Shown here: positions 13,801-23,301 of the stretch, in pieces | Layout: each line of letters opens with the position of its first letter | How positions within the stretch are numbered: the stretch's first letter is position 1 | NCBI GenBank assembly: GCA_011009095.1 | Contig: VTPC01001919.1 | Span: 16,730 to 80,729, forward strand | Length of the DNA: 64,000 nucleotides | Origin: Ignelater luminosus | Taxonomy: Eukaryota; Arthropoda; Insecta; Coleoptera; Elateridae | Direction of reading: 5' to 3' | Made by a program: the position numbers and the translations under genes | The notes under the pieces: generated by a model | Databases searched by the model: none | Seen by the model: the letters and a program-made list of their open reading frames with translations, nothing else | Told to the model about the DNA's origin: nothing

Positions 13801-14225
13801 TCTTTGTGTTACAGAAAACTATTATTGCAAAACCTACAAAAGTATTTGTTAATAGAACCAACAAAAATGCATTCAATGTGGTCAGAGTAAGTTTTGACTT
13901 ATCTTTTTCTATCAGTACCTACAAATTTTTCTCACTATTGTTTTAGACTTCAGGCAATCATATTACATTGGTTGAAGCAACGCCAGGAAACTTTGAATTG
14001 TTAGGAAATGGTGGACCGATTTCTATTGGTGGCAAATTTATATCCAGTGTGGGAAAAATAAAGACTAGTAATATTATATCGGTAACATCTCCATCCAATT
14101 CTGGCTCATCTGTAGTAACATGTAGTGCACAAGGCCAAAAATCAATTTTTAATCCTTCTACATCTAATAAATCATATCTTGCAAGTTCAAAGGCTGTAGT
14201 ATTGTCAGATGATGATGGCGATTGA
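1805..14225 (+). CDS. ZMYND8: ZMYND8-like chromatin reader, 3' eleven exons
   Basis: Coding exons are 1805-1889, 1952-2132, 2194-2364, 2423-2598, 2655-3153, 3248-4456, 11299-12809, 12876-13153, 13212-13428, 13815-13886 and 13947-14225. All introns are GT-AG and phases join throughout, giving 1558 codons before the TGA. Exons 1-3 encode a bromodomain (FIHPV, then YIVQPMDL). Exons 3-4 encode a PWWP domain, with FPYWPAKAM as its signature and GAHDRAWVP following. Exons 5-7 are low-complexity Ser/Asp/Glu and Ser/Thr-rich linkers. Exon 8 is a coiled coil. Exon 9 carries the MYND zinc finger (WCANC, then CCWNTSYC, then [12 protein letters not shown]). The C terminus is acidic (SDDDGD). The family binds acetylated and methylated histone H3 and recruits corepressors in the nucleus. 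Upstream exons, including the expected PHD finger, lie outside the window. Assignment to ZMYND8 rather than ZMYND11 rests on the long linker and the C-terminal coiled coil-MYND order. Confidence 0.93.
3154..3206 (+). other. Possible read-through end of ZMYND8 exon 5
   Basis: If the donor at 3154 (GTAAAG) is not used, the frame stays open for 17 more residues, rich in Gly and Arg, before TAA at 3204-3206. This would give a short isoform with bromodomain and PWWP but no MYND finger. The splice join to 3248 preserves frame, so the long form is the main reading. Confidence 0.25.
4720..5242. mobile_element. Non-autonomous TIR element with about 65-bp arms
   Basis: The ends CAGAGGCGAGACATTGGGGG (from 4720) and CATTTCCCTGCCTCTG (to 5242) are inverted. 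The similarity extends inward to the shared AAAATTGTTACACCACT segment, so each arm is about 65 bp with a few mismatches. The 390-bp core is AT-rich with no coding frame. No clear target duplication was found, so the superfamily is left open; the tip is compatible with hAT. It lies in the large ZMYND8 intron. Confidence 0.65.
5843..6167. mobile_element. Foldback MITE, about 150-bp arms
   Basis: The stretch is a nearly complete hairpin. The left arm runs from TAAGAAAGGATGGTGTTATA through ATCTACGCCCTTCTGACAAA to AATGTAAATTCAAATA, and the right arm is its reverse complement with scattered substitutions. The loop is about 25 bp around 5998-6022 (GGGGTTAACCGGTTTATCCC). There is no coding capacity. 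The exact outer ends and target duplication are uncertain by a few bases. Confidence 0.7.
6308..7534 (+). mobile_element. mariner element, full length by its ends
   Basis: Inverted ends of about 32 bp (GAGGGAAGTTCATCATTTAT at left, matched at right with one or two changes) are flanked by TA on both sides (6306-6307 and 7535-7536), the mariner/Tc1 target. The length of about 1.23 kb is normal for mariner. The transposase inside is broken, so mobility would need help in trans. Confidence 0.88.
6485..7427 (+). pseudogene. Broken mariner transposase
   Basis: The frame opens with an N-terminal helix-turn-helix ([13 protein letters not shown]) and carries the catalytic blocks [25 protein letters not shown] and [17 protein letters not shown], so the three Asp residues of a mariner DD34D-type transposase are present. 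Two lesions are visible. About 20 residues are missing after GESSPS, where the second helix-turn-helix linker should be, so the frame jumps to GPPKTVTT. A one-base frameshift near 7210 puts the third Asp in another frame (7182-7427). It is therefore an inactive copy. Confidence 0.85.
7535..8449. other. AT-rich intronic DNA, nothing recognised
   Basis: Part of ZMYND8 intron 6 between the mariner and the nested transposon cluster. No coding or repeat structure was recognised. Confidence 0.4.
8645..10135. mobile_element. PIF/Harbinger-like non-autonomous element
   Basis: The ends AGGCGAATTCCCGCTTGTAC and the reverse complement of GTACGAGCGGAAATCCGCCT are inverted with few mismatches. They are flanked on both sides by TAA (8642-8644 and 10136-10138), the 3-bp target type of PIF/Harbinger. 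It interrupts the Tc1-like relic, so it is the younger insertion, and it in turn contains the foldback element at 9034-9938. No transposase frame is visible. Confidence 0.6.
9034..9938. mobile_element. Foldback element, CAGTGTGTCC tips (copy 1)
   Basis: It begins CAGTGTGTCCACATTTCGAT and ends with the inverse, GGACACACTG, flanked by TA. The arms are inverted over about 170 bp, including GAGATACGAAGTCGGTTAAA at left and its complement near 9880. The core also contains inverted segments. A second copy with nearly the same sequence lies at 58851-59752. No coding frame is credible. Confidence 0.75.
10511..10543. repeat. Short palindrome ACACCCTGTAT ... ATACAGGGTGT
   Basis: Inverted 10-11 bp sequences enclose a loop of about 11 bases. 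The same ACCCTGTAT or ATACAGGG string recurs near 1480, 17392, 19470 and 35518, so it is probably a transposon tip rather than a terminator. Confidence 0.35.
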
Positions 14226-14561
14226 ATTTAGCATGAGTGGTCGGTATAAAAAATGCAAAAGACATTTGTTTCTTTTTGAATTCGATGTGTAAATAGTTCG
14301 TATGTACATATGTTCTTACCTACAGTAAGTAGCGATTGGACTAATATTTTTTTTTATGTGTATGTTAATTACTGAAATCTTTTCTATATAAATATTGCTA
14401 AGTAACATCTACATTTCAAAAAATTTTTTGCTTGAAGTTCATATATCTTTTTTATTATTACTATTTATGTATATTTACTTTTTATTTTACATCTATCTGG
14501 TAATGGTTGTAAAGAATAACGGCCATTCTAGATAAACCGCATTAATTTTATTTTTTGTTTT

Positions 14562-14567
14562 AATAAA
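14562..14567 (+). terminator. Candidate poly(A) signal of the ZMYND8 gene
   Basis: AATAAA lies 337 bases past the stop codon in an AT-rich, T-run-rich 3' UTR. No nearer AATAAA was seen. Confidence 0.45.
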
Positions 14568-17276
14568 CTCTTAGTAATATTGTTTTGTTTTCTATAACCT
14601 TACTTTAGTGAGTAATAATCAATGTGTTCATTATTTGTTTTATCTGTGAATGTAAAAAGGTAAAAGCACAGTTATTAATTTCTTGAAGGAGGTTGAATTT
14701 AGATAAACTTGCTCAATCTAAAAAAAATGTAATGTTCTTAAGAAGTGGGGAAACCCACTGGCAAAAAATGTTAACTGCTGTGTACAGTTTTCCTTAATAT
14801 CTTGCCAAGATCAACTCAAATTAAACATTGATTGAATTGGAGACTCAGATATTTCTTGGTATGGATATGGTTGTTACTTTCCTGACAACTTCCTAATCTT
14901 ATTCAATGTTTCTAGTGAAATTCGACCAAATCTTCACTTATTCTGGTTTTTTTAGACTTAGTAATACAAAACCTTATTGTTATTTAGGGATGATCTTCAG
15001 TGTGAGCTACTTACAAATCAAAGCGACTGCAAAAAATTCAATATAAACTAGAAAAATTTGTTGTAGATTTTATTTTTCCAATATTACTTTGTTAGGTAAA
15101 CTTCATTTATATCCAAAAGTGCTTATTTTTCAAGATAACAGTGTTAAAGTTTTGCTGAGGTTTTCTTGTTACTTTAAAGAGTTTACTTGACATATCAGGC
15201 AGCTTGTAATCCTCCTATTGTTCTGTAAGTTAAAAAGAAAACTTTACCTGCGACCCTACATTATTGGAACAGACTGCAAAGGAATATTCTCATTCTCACC
15301 GAATGCCAGTTTCATGTTTGACAAAATTAATGATGACTGAAAAGGATAGTCAAATATGGGTATACAGATACAACCATATATGGTATACATACACATGTAT
15401 TACATTTTCAAGATTGCCTGTTTGATAAAAGAATAGAATTACCAAAAAATCTGTAAAATATTTTGTAAAAAAATACTTTGTCCGAGCTCACCCTGGAAGT
15501 CGGGCCAATCCTGACAAATTTAATCAAGAAATGATAAGAAATGTCTCATCTTGATAATGATTTCATGTCTTCCACAGAAACCAGAGAGTTTAAATTATTG
15601 TTTTCAATATTTTTTTTTTTAGTCATTAAAGAGAGTAATAAACAAAAAAGCCTGACATTTGTCTGAATTCCCCCCTTTTTTATTATCTTTTACTATTTCT
15701 TAGTATAGATAGAGATGTAAAACAGTCAAGTGGAATATAGGTATATATCTTTATATTCATCCTTGCAACTGCAAACAATGAGGGAGAGTAAGCCTTCAGG
15801 AGCAGCAGCATTTGTGGTAGTAATAGGACGAAAATGGCCACCAATCTTTTTCCAACCCCACGTTAGCAAAAACTCTATACGAGTGTTGTTGTGCAGCCAC
15901 TGAAGTGGGGGGAAGTATAGCCAACTTGAACATGGTATGTATAGGCAAGTAACATTGGTGGTGCAGAGTATCCAAATCATCAGCATTTTTAGATGCAAAT
16001 ATGGAAAGGAAGAAATGCTTACCAGCATCAACTACTGCATGTAGGTCTGCATTTGGGTTGTTGAATGTCAGTAGCTTTGTGCATAATTTCCTTGTTGCCT
16101 TGCACTTTTTTGAAAGGTGGCATTTTCCCTTGTTGTAAATTGATGAGAGGCCTTGGAAGGGCAGCTGGCCCACCGGTACCTTATCCCTCCCCCATTCCTG
16201 ACCTTGTTCTGTCCCCTCTCAAACTATACTAAAAGACTGCAAAAATAAAATGATGGAAAGAGGAGCGAAAATTACGATTTCATTACTTTTTTTTGCCAAA
16301 CTGGGAAATAATGACATCTTCCCCCTTCCATATCTCCATAACCGTTGACTGCAGCACAAAAACGTATAGGTTCATTTTTGTTTGAAATTTAATGTAGATT
16401 AATTTAAAAAACTGTTGAAAAAGACCGTTCCACCCCAAGCACGACGCTCTGAGGTGTAACTTTTTATCACTTACTAAGAGGAAGATATAGAACAATTTGG
16501 TACGGTGTAGAACTTTTTTTTCTGGATGTTCGGGTTTGGTCAATTTTTGAACTAATTTTACCTCATGGATTTGTGCATAAAAATTTTAAAACTTGCAAAT
16601 TTGGATGAAAATCACTTTTCCAATAGTGATGCATTAATTTCTGGGAGCAGTGTAGTTCACTGTAGTACATTTAGTAATAGTTGTCATCCTTATTTTTATT
16701 TTCATTCATTTTAAAATTTAGAAAATTGAATAATTTCAGAAACAGTAATGAACAAATTTCTTTGTTTATTCTTAAATTATAAAATCCACAACCAATGTTA
16801 TCAAAATTATGAAAACTGCAGCTATTTTTCTGGTTATGGCTAGTCTTGTGTTAATGGTATTAACTGCTATTGTAGTTCCCGTTTTCTTAGCATGGCATTG
16901 AACCTTTGAATAACACTTCCAACTGCTTTCTGCTTGAATAAAGTTCGGTGTATGATTTTCTACTGCATTAGAATTTTCTAGATACTTGCCCAATATTAAA
17001 TACTAATCTGCAAAAGGTCAAGTTAATAATGTACGAATTGATAACCAACTAAAGAATAAAATTGAACTAAGAAAATGCTGCTAATGAAAAAGGATAAATT
17101 CAAGAAAGGATTCAGCAGAACCTATAAAAACAGGAATTAATTTAAAATTGTACCTTATATATATTTCAATAGCAAAACAAATAAAATTAAATTCATAAAA
17201 GACTTGCTCATGTAACACACAAGAAAATTTGAAAAGAACTCAATGAAACTGAATACTTACAATAGTACTTTACGTA
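14568..17276. other. Intergenic DNA, no gene supported
   Basis: Contains scattered open frames without conserved motifs. The only one of note is on the minus strand at 16772-16993. It encodes about 73 residues with a hydrophobic C terminus (KIAAVFIILITLVVDFII) and could be a tail-anchored fragment, but it has an upstream in-frame stop and no recognisable partner exon. Confidence 0.35.
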
Positions 17277-17615
17277 ACTAGTCAGGAAAGTTATGCTTTA
17301 CTGGACGAGCCGAAGGCCAGTAAAGACATTTTACTGACATGTTATGTACAATATTTTTTCTAACACCAGTTCTTTTCGATGCCATAATCAGATACAGGGT
17401 GGTGTCTGGTACAGATATTGTACCTATAGGTATACCAAATTATGCTTTTATTATCTTCCGTTGATTTTATGGCAAATATGTAAAAGTGTCCACAATTGAG
17501 TTTTTCTAATAGTTTATTTATATATTAATAAATTACATTTTACTATTAATTTTTAAATGTAAGGTCCTGTACTTTAAATATTACCATAATTGGCAAATTT
17601 TAAGAATGAAATAAT

Positions 17616-17685
17616 GTGGTCATATGGATACAATGTCTGACTTTTAATCTAAAGGTCCTGCATTTGATTCCCGCTGTCAGACACC
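17616..17685 (+). repeat. tRNA-Arg-like degenerate sequence
   Basis: GTGGTCATATGGATA matches the D-arm and box A of arginine tRNAs (GTGGCCTAATGGATA). TGACTTTTAATCTAAAGGTC matches the anticodon arm, and GCATTTGATTCCCGC resembles box B. The acceptor stem is poor and the T-loop deviates, so this is a pseudogene or SINE head rather than a working tRNA. Confidence 0.5.
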
Positions 17686-17799
17686 TTGTGACGTTTTTAG
17701 TTTTTTCTTTAATTTGTATATTACGTTTTTTTATAAATAAAATTATTCTAGTTAATTATTACAAAAATGATGTGTCAAATCAAAATAGAAAAAAATTAG

Positions 17800-17865
17800 T
17801 AGCCGGCAGCAGAAATCAAACCTGGATCTCTTGATTAGAAGTCAATATCTGTAATCAAACAACCA
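17800..17865 (-). repeat. Second tRNA-like sequence, opposite strand
   Basis: Read on the minus strand, TTGACTTCTAATCAAGAGAT resembles a tRNA-Arg anticodon arm (anticodon TCT), followed by CCAGGTTTGATTTCTGC, a box B-like T-arm. It faces the copy at 17616-17685 across 115 bp. Confidence 0.4.
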
Positions 17866-18470
17866 AATTCTTCATTTGTTGAAACTGCCAAATTTCAGTA
17901 TTTGCCTGACAGCACTTTAAATTTGTATTAAAAATTAATAATAAAATGCATTTCATAAATAATATGTAAATAAAATTGGACAGTATATAATTGTGAACGT
18001 TTTTTGCATTTACATATATTTGATGTAAAAAACTTGAAAGAAACAATATAAAAGCAGAAATCACAAATAATTAAAAACTGTTTGAATTTCTCTGCAAAAA
18101 TCATGTTGTCTGTGTCTATATGTATATACGTATCCAAGTGACAAAAACAAAATTATAAAATATAAAAAATACATGCTCTGACCTGTTTGCGTTGGTTTTG
18201 CGTAATTGTGTAATTATTCGCAATTCTGGTTTTGTATTTCTTAAAAATGAGTGAAAGTGATAGTGAAGAGTTTTCATGTATACTTCCAGAAGAATAAATT
18301 AATGTTTTCTTGAAGTTTGTACTTATTTTTTTCGAGTCAGGAAAGTACTTTGCCTGACTAGTATGGTAAAGTACTTTCCTTACTAGTTGAGTAAAATCTA
18401 GTTTCCATAGCAGAATGAATAAAGAAAAGCCTGTTTTCAGATACGGTGTTAGAAAACAATTTGTAATTGG

Positions 18471-19587
18471 AATAATAACAATAAATAAATGATAGGTGAT
18501 CTAATGTGATTAATATAAACATAAATCTAAGTTTAAAATATTTTTTATATTTACCATTTGAGCCATGGATAAAGCATAAAATTTCCAAAATTGACACCTA
18601 ATTTACAGTTAATCTTTCTAAGGTAGAAATCAACCACTGACTGAAGAAGACCCTTTTTGCCATCTTCAAGTTCTTGAACTGCAGGATGGTCAAGAACACA
18701 TCAAAAACCAGACTCTGGTACCCAAATGACTAGAAGAATCATCACTCATTCATAAAAAATGAAACTTGCTTATCATTCTTACAAATCTTTTTTGTCATGA
18801 TCTTTTCTAGATCAAAATTTTGAAAGTTACAAAAGATTTATTACCAGGTAGGTGTTAGATGGGCGCATACAGCGTAGATCTTGATGTTTAAGAATGTTTC
18901 TTTAACTAGTAACTTACTCTTCTCATTGTATTCGTTGTATTTGAACCCATCACAAATAATTCTCCTTTCTTTTGTAAACCAATCAAAATGACCAAGTATA
19001 TAGTCTTTCAGTCTAGAAGGTCTAGAAAAAATTGAAGATTGTGCCACTTTTTGTTAAAAATTAAAAAGAGTATAAGAAAAATATAAAGAGAGACACAAAA
19101 CAATGAATGATTAACATGAAGATAAAATAAATCTTGTGTAGAAATATTTGAATTGTGATCAAGTGAACCACTTACACTCTATAAGTGTTCTCGCAGTATG
19201 AGTGTCATTCTTAATGATAACAATAAGTGTACAAACTACTGAGGTCTAACTATGTTTTGCGTCAGTATACATATTTCATACAGTATTAATTAAAGTTATT
19301 CTGAACAATTTTGTCTCTTCTTTGATCTTCTTCATAATTTACATTTTCGACTTTAACTATAAGAAGCTTAGATATTTCTGGATAAGTAATGAGAAGAGCA
19401 AGGAGAAAAAAGACATATTAGAACTGAAAATATAAAAATGAAATAAATTCAGAGAACTTATGATCATGACCACCCTGTATATTAACGCTTTTAGAATTTA
19501 AATTTCCTCTTTTTGTATCGATTGTGTTGGCACTCTGAACGTCACTGATTTATAAATTTAGGTTATGTTTATCAATAAAACCTCAAA
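18471..19587. other. Intergenic DNA upstream of the SPRYD7-like gene
   Basis: No exon recognised. A 68-residue minus-strand frame at 18841-19047 has no known motif. The segment directly upstream of 19588 presumably carries the SPRYD7 promoter; no TATA box could be assigned. Confidence 0.35.
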
Positions 19588-20409
19588 ATGACATCTGTTT
19601 CAGTATTTTGTTGTTTAAAAGGTTGTTTAAATGGTATAGGTTTTACATCTTCAGTTCCACATATTCCTAGAGAAAATCCTATTCAATTGGATACAGCATT
19701 TATGGGTAAATATAATATATAACACAAAATTCATTGCTTTTAACTTTCACATTCTTTCCTTCTAATTTTCTATTTTAGGATATGAAGTTGTTATAGTCAA
19801 AGGTGGTCAGAGAGTATGTGGAGCAGGTGCAGCCTTAGGCAATGCACCCTTAGTTCAATCTAAGTCCTATTTTGAAGTTAAAATACAACAAGGTGGCTCG
19901 TGGTCAATAGGTTTAGCTACAAGACAAACTGATCTAAGTTTAACACAAGGTATTTAGTTTTGTTTGTTAATATTGCTGTATTCATATGATAGAACATTTA
20001 AATTATAGGAGGCATGGATGAATTCTCATGGGCACTTTGTAGTGATCATATAATTCGTCATAATAAACAAGACTTGTATAGAATAGGCACAACAGCTTTA
20101 ATACCAAATGGTAATGCGGTAACACATCAAGTTCCACAAGAAGGGGATATTATAGGGGTGTCATATGATCATATTCAGTTAAAGTTTTATGTAAATGGAG
20201 TAGAATTGGAATTTCCAATTACTAATGTAAAAGGCACAGTATACCCAGCTTTGTATGGTAAGCATTGAAACAAACTTATTGGAAACACACATAACAATAA
20301 TTATGTTTTAGTTGATGATGGTGCGATATTGGATATAATATTTGAAAATTTCAATCATTCTCCTCCTGCTGGTTTTGAAAAAATCATGCTTGAGCAATCT
20401 CTTCTTTAA
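19588..20409 (+). CDS. SPRYD7: SPRY domain-containing protein 7 (SPRYD7-like)
   Basis: Four exons, 19588-19705, 19779-19949, 20009-20257 and 20312-20409, join in frame to 211 residues and a TAA stop. All introns are 54-73 bp and GT-AG. Residues about 40-205 form one SPRY/B30.2 domain: YEVVIVKGGQRVCGAG near its start, SYFEVKIQQGGSWSIGLA, then GDIIGVSYDHIQLKFYVNG and YPALYVDDGAILDIIFENF. The N terminus (FCCLKGC) is Cys-rich. Human SPRYD7 (C13orf1/CLLD6) is about 196 residues, so this copy is full length. Its biochemical role is not established; SPRY folds usually bind short peptides. The start was chosen as the first ATG that keeps the conserved N terminus. Confidence 0.9.
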
Positions 20410-23301
20410 TTTTATTTTAAACTGCTTTCTAACGCATTTTAATTTAGATTCCTAAGAACAAAGTTGAACCATGTATATATGGATACGTAATTTATTTTTT
20501 CTAGTTAATTTATAAGCTTGACCAGTCCAGCATTTTTATTATTTATAAATATTTTGTAGATACTTTAATATTTTTTGCACTTTATATAAGATAAAAACCA
20601 GTGTAATAGGTAGAAGAGCAAGCAAAATGAACACTATAAAAAGGATTATATTTTTTATTAATGTTATTTTTATATTTTTGTAATTTAAGTTGAAAATGTA
20701 TGTAATACAAACAAATCTCATAGTTAGGAGCTCAAACTAATGTCCACTTTGTACATAATGCATTATTATAGGATTATCACCACTATTGCAACAGAATAAC
20801 CGAGTGAATTAACATTTTATATACAGAAGTTTTCTTATTGAAAAAATTATATGCGTGCATTTAATATTAAAGTTTACAATGTTACTATTCTATGGGACAT
20901 CATCAGTGGAATGTTTTTACAATTACTATTGTATGATTAGCCAAAAAAATGCACTCAATGCCTAATAATAATAAAATTAAATGTAATATTGAAATATCTT
21001 CCACTTTAATACTTTTATCATAATCCTTTTTATAAGATAGAGGATAAGATTAAAGTGTGTGAAGCAAAAAAATCTGTTTTGAGTTTCTTACAAAATATTG
21101 TAAATAATAATAAATTTAATGAAAATATCAATCACATAATTGTACAGCAATTAAAGGTTCAAAGTAAATGTTATATGTTACCTATCTTATTAAATAATTA
21201 AATTACGTATATACTTGATGATACGTAAGAATAAATGGCTCAAAATACTATTATATGGAATTATTACATGTAAGAAATATTTTGAAATACCTCTTTTCCT
21301 AAGTCAGATTATAAAATTAAATATTCAAAAAAAAATGCTTCACAATAGCAGTTGTATCAAATAATGGTTTCTGTTCTTATTTTCTCAGAATTAACGATCT
21401 CTTCATTGAAGTTATTTGTTGCTCCAATTGGTGATTTTACAGAAAGTATTGTGACTGAATATTATAAAGAACAAAGAGTATATAGATAATAATTTATTAT
21501 ATATATTTAATTATAAACATTTTTATGAAACATTTCAGTTAAGACATCTCATTCCTCAAATATGTAAAACATTTGTAATTTTTATTTTTATAATTTTTGT
21601 TATAACTATCAACCTGTAATTATTTTTAAAATAAAAATATGAATATGAAACTGTTTTTATTTATAATAGTATTTAGGTTATAAAAATAATAGGTTTCCTC
21701 TTTCTGCTACACTCTTTTGTACTCGCTTTAGTTATAGCTACCATTTTTGTGCACTCAACAGCTTCCAACTATAACTAGCCAGTGTAACAAGAATTATAAC
21801 TGTACTTCAAACAAGTGCATGAGTAGAGCAAAAACAGGTAGCATAGGTGTTTCACATTTTCTTGGACTTGGCTTATTACAGGCCCAAAACCATGTTAGTT
21901 TGTCCACTTCTTTATTTGGTAACCATTTCTCAGTTCTTTTGAGAAGTATTGAAAGATCATAAGAGCAGTTATCTTGCAGTATCAGAAACATCCTATCGTA
22001 ATTTCTGTCTACTGAAAAGATTAGTGGCATAGATTTTGTACATAATAAAAGGAGGCTCCACTGACACTCAATTTTACAAACTTACAAAATTACAGGCAAG
22101 AAGCCATTATTGTACTGAAGATTTTAACACCATCCACTTCCAAAGCAAAGGGTTCTGGATATGTATTTGCGAGAAGAAAGCTTTATTCTTAGATGTTCTA
22201 GCATCTTCTTGAAGTTATCAGGATGCAAGGTACATTCTTTATATTTTGAAAGCAATCAAAAGTACAAAAGCAATGGAAGTGGGCAAACTAATATGATTTT
22301 GGGCTTGTATATATGCCAAAATTAGATGCGTACACCAAAGTATAAAAAGAAATTGGTGGTTGGTATTGAACTTTGGAGGCTTCAATTGTACAGTGTACCA
22401 TTGATTCCAATATGGTATGTGTATGTGTGATAATTGCTGCTGTAATTGCATGTTCCAATTCAAAGTTACAGTAACACGTGGCATCAATAGCATAGCAAAC
22501 TAATTATTTTATGAGCCTTGGTATTTTGCCTTTGCTATTTCTTAGAAATATCAGGTTAGAAACAATCCAATTTTGAGATTTAAAAATTATTTTCTAATAT
22601 ACTGTACATATGTACTGTGTGCTGATTTATAACGCAGTCATCAATTTCTTATATAAAACCAAATAGTTGCAGATATTGGCTTTCCTAATCGTTTTAGAGC
22701 AAAAGTGTAAGTAGGTTTTTTGTACAGAAAAAAATATTGCATCTGTAATTCAAATTCTGTATGAGTCGCTCCTTTTTACTTTTTATTTTCTACAACTGGA
22801 AAAATTAATAAATTAAAATGTATAGTTTTACAACAAATCAGATATGTTTATTGGAATCATTTCAACAAAATATTTTATTAAAATGATTCCAATGAATAAT
22901 TGAGTGAGTTTCTTTTAAAATTTCTTCTTTTAGCTTGTTACCCCTACTTTCAATTACTCAATGAGAAATTGCGTGACCGCTTTGAGTTTCGAATGGAAAA
23001 CATTTTTTGCTCTTTACGCAAAAGGAGGGCGCTTTTAATTATAAGCTCTCGACTTCCTGATATTAGAGAGAGTCCTTGACAGCTGTGTCGTTCGCACATT
23101 TTGAATTTATCTTGAATTCCTTGTGGAAATCGTCGTCGTGAGGTATTGTTTCTTTGCAAAATGGTATATTTTGTTTCGTTGTCCACCCCTTTCTGCGCTC
23201 TCCGAGTGGTTTCGTTTGTTTGGAGCTAAGTCTGCAATGTAGATAATCTAATAGAATCCCACTGCAAATAAACCGCTGTTAAAATATTTTATCTCCTGTT
23301 T
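20410..23301. other. AT-rich intergenic DNA with one candidate exon
   Basis: Mostly low-complexity A/T sequence containing the SPRYD7 3' UTR. The only coding-like stretch is described separately at 21389-21489. Between about 21700 and 23290 the base composition becomes less skewed, but no domain or repeat was recognised. Confidence 0.35.
21389..21489 (+). CDS. Candidate terminal exon, unknown gene
   Basis: A good acceptor (TTATTTTCTCAG) precedes a frame encoding ELTISSLKLFVAPIGDFT and about 15 more residues (ending KEQRVYR), then TAA at 21487-21489 and an AT-rich tail with AATAAA-type signals. The phase needed is +1, with one base from the previous exon. No upstream partner was found, and the SPRYD7 reading already ends with its own stop. 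It could equally be chance. Confidence 0.25.

Larger units (their letters stand above)
17277..18470. repeat. Inverted-repeat-bounded segment with tRNA-like parts
   Basis: Near the left edge, AACTAGTCAGGAAAGT (17276) is mirrored by ACTTTCCTTACTAGTT (to 18388). A TTTTCTAACACC segment at about 17358 is also mirrored, near 18445. A small hairpin, TTTACTGG ... CCAGTAAA, sits at 17297-17325. The exact ends are unclear because several short copies of GTCAGGAAAG occur on the right side. It looks like a DNA transposon derivative that has picked up or evolved tRNA-like sequence. Confidence 0.35.

Noticed and set aside
16772..16993. Small minus-strand gene with a C-terminal membrane anchor
   Set aside because: The only start is TTG, an in-frame stop lies just upstream at the likely splice acceptor, and no related exon was found nearby.
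17616..17685. Functional tRNA gene
   Set aside because: The acceptor stem does not pair well and the T-loop lacks the TTCGA core, so it was kept only as a tRNA-like repeat.
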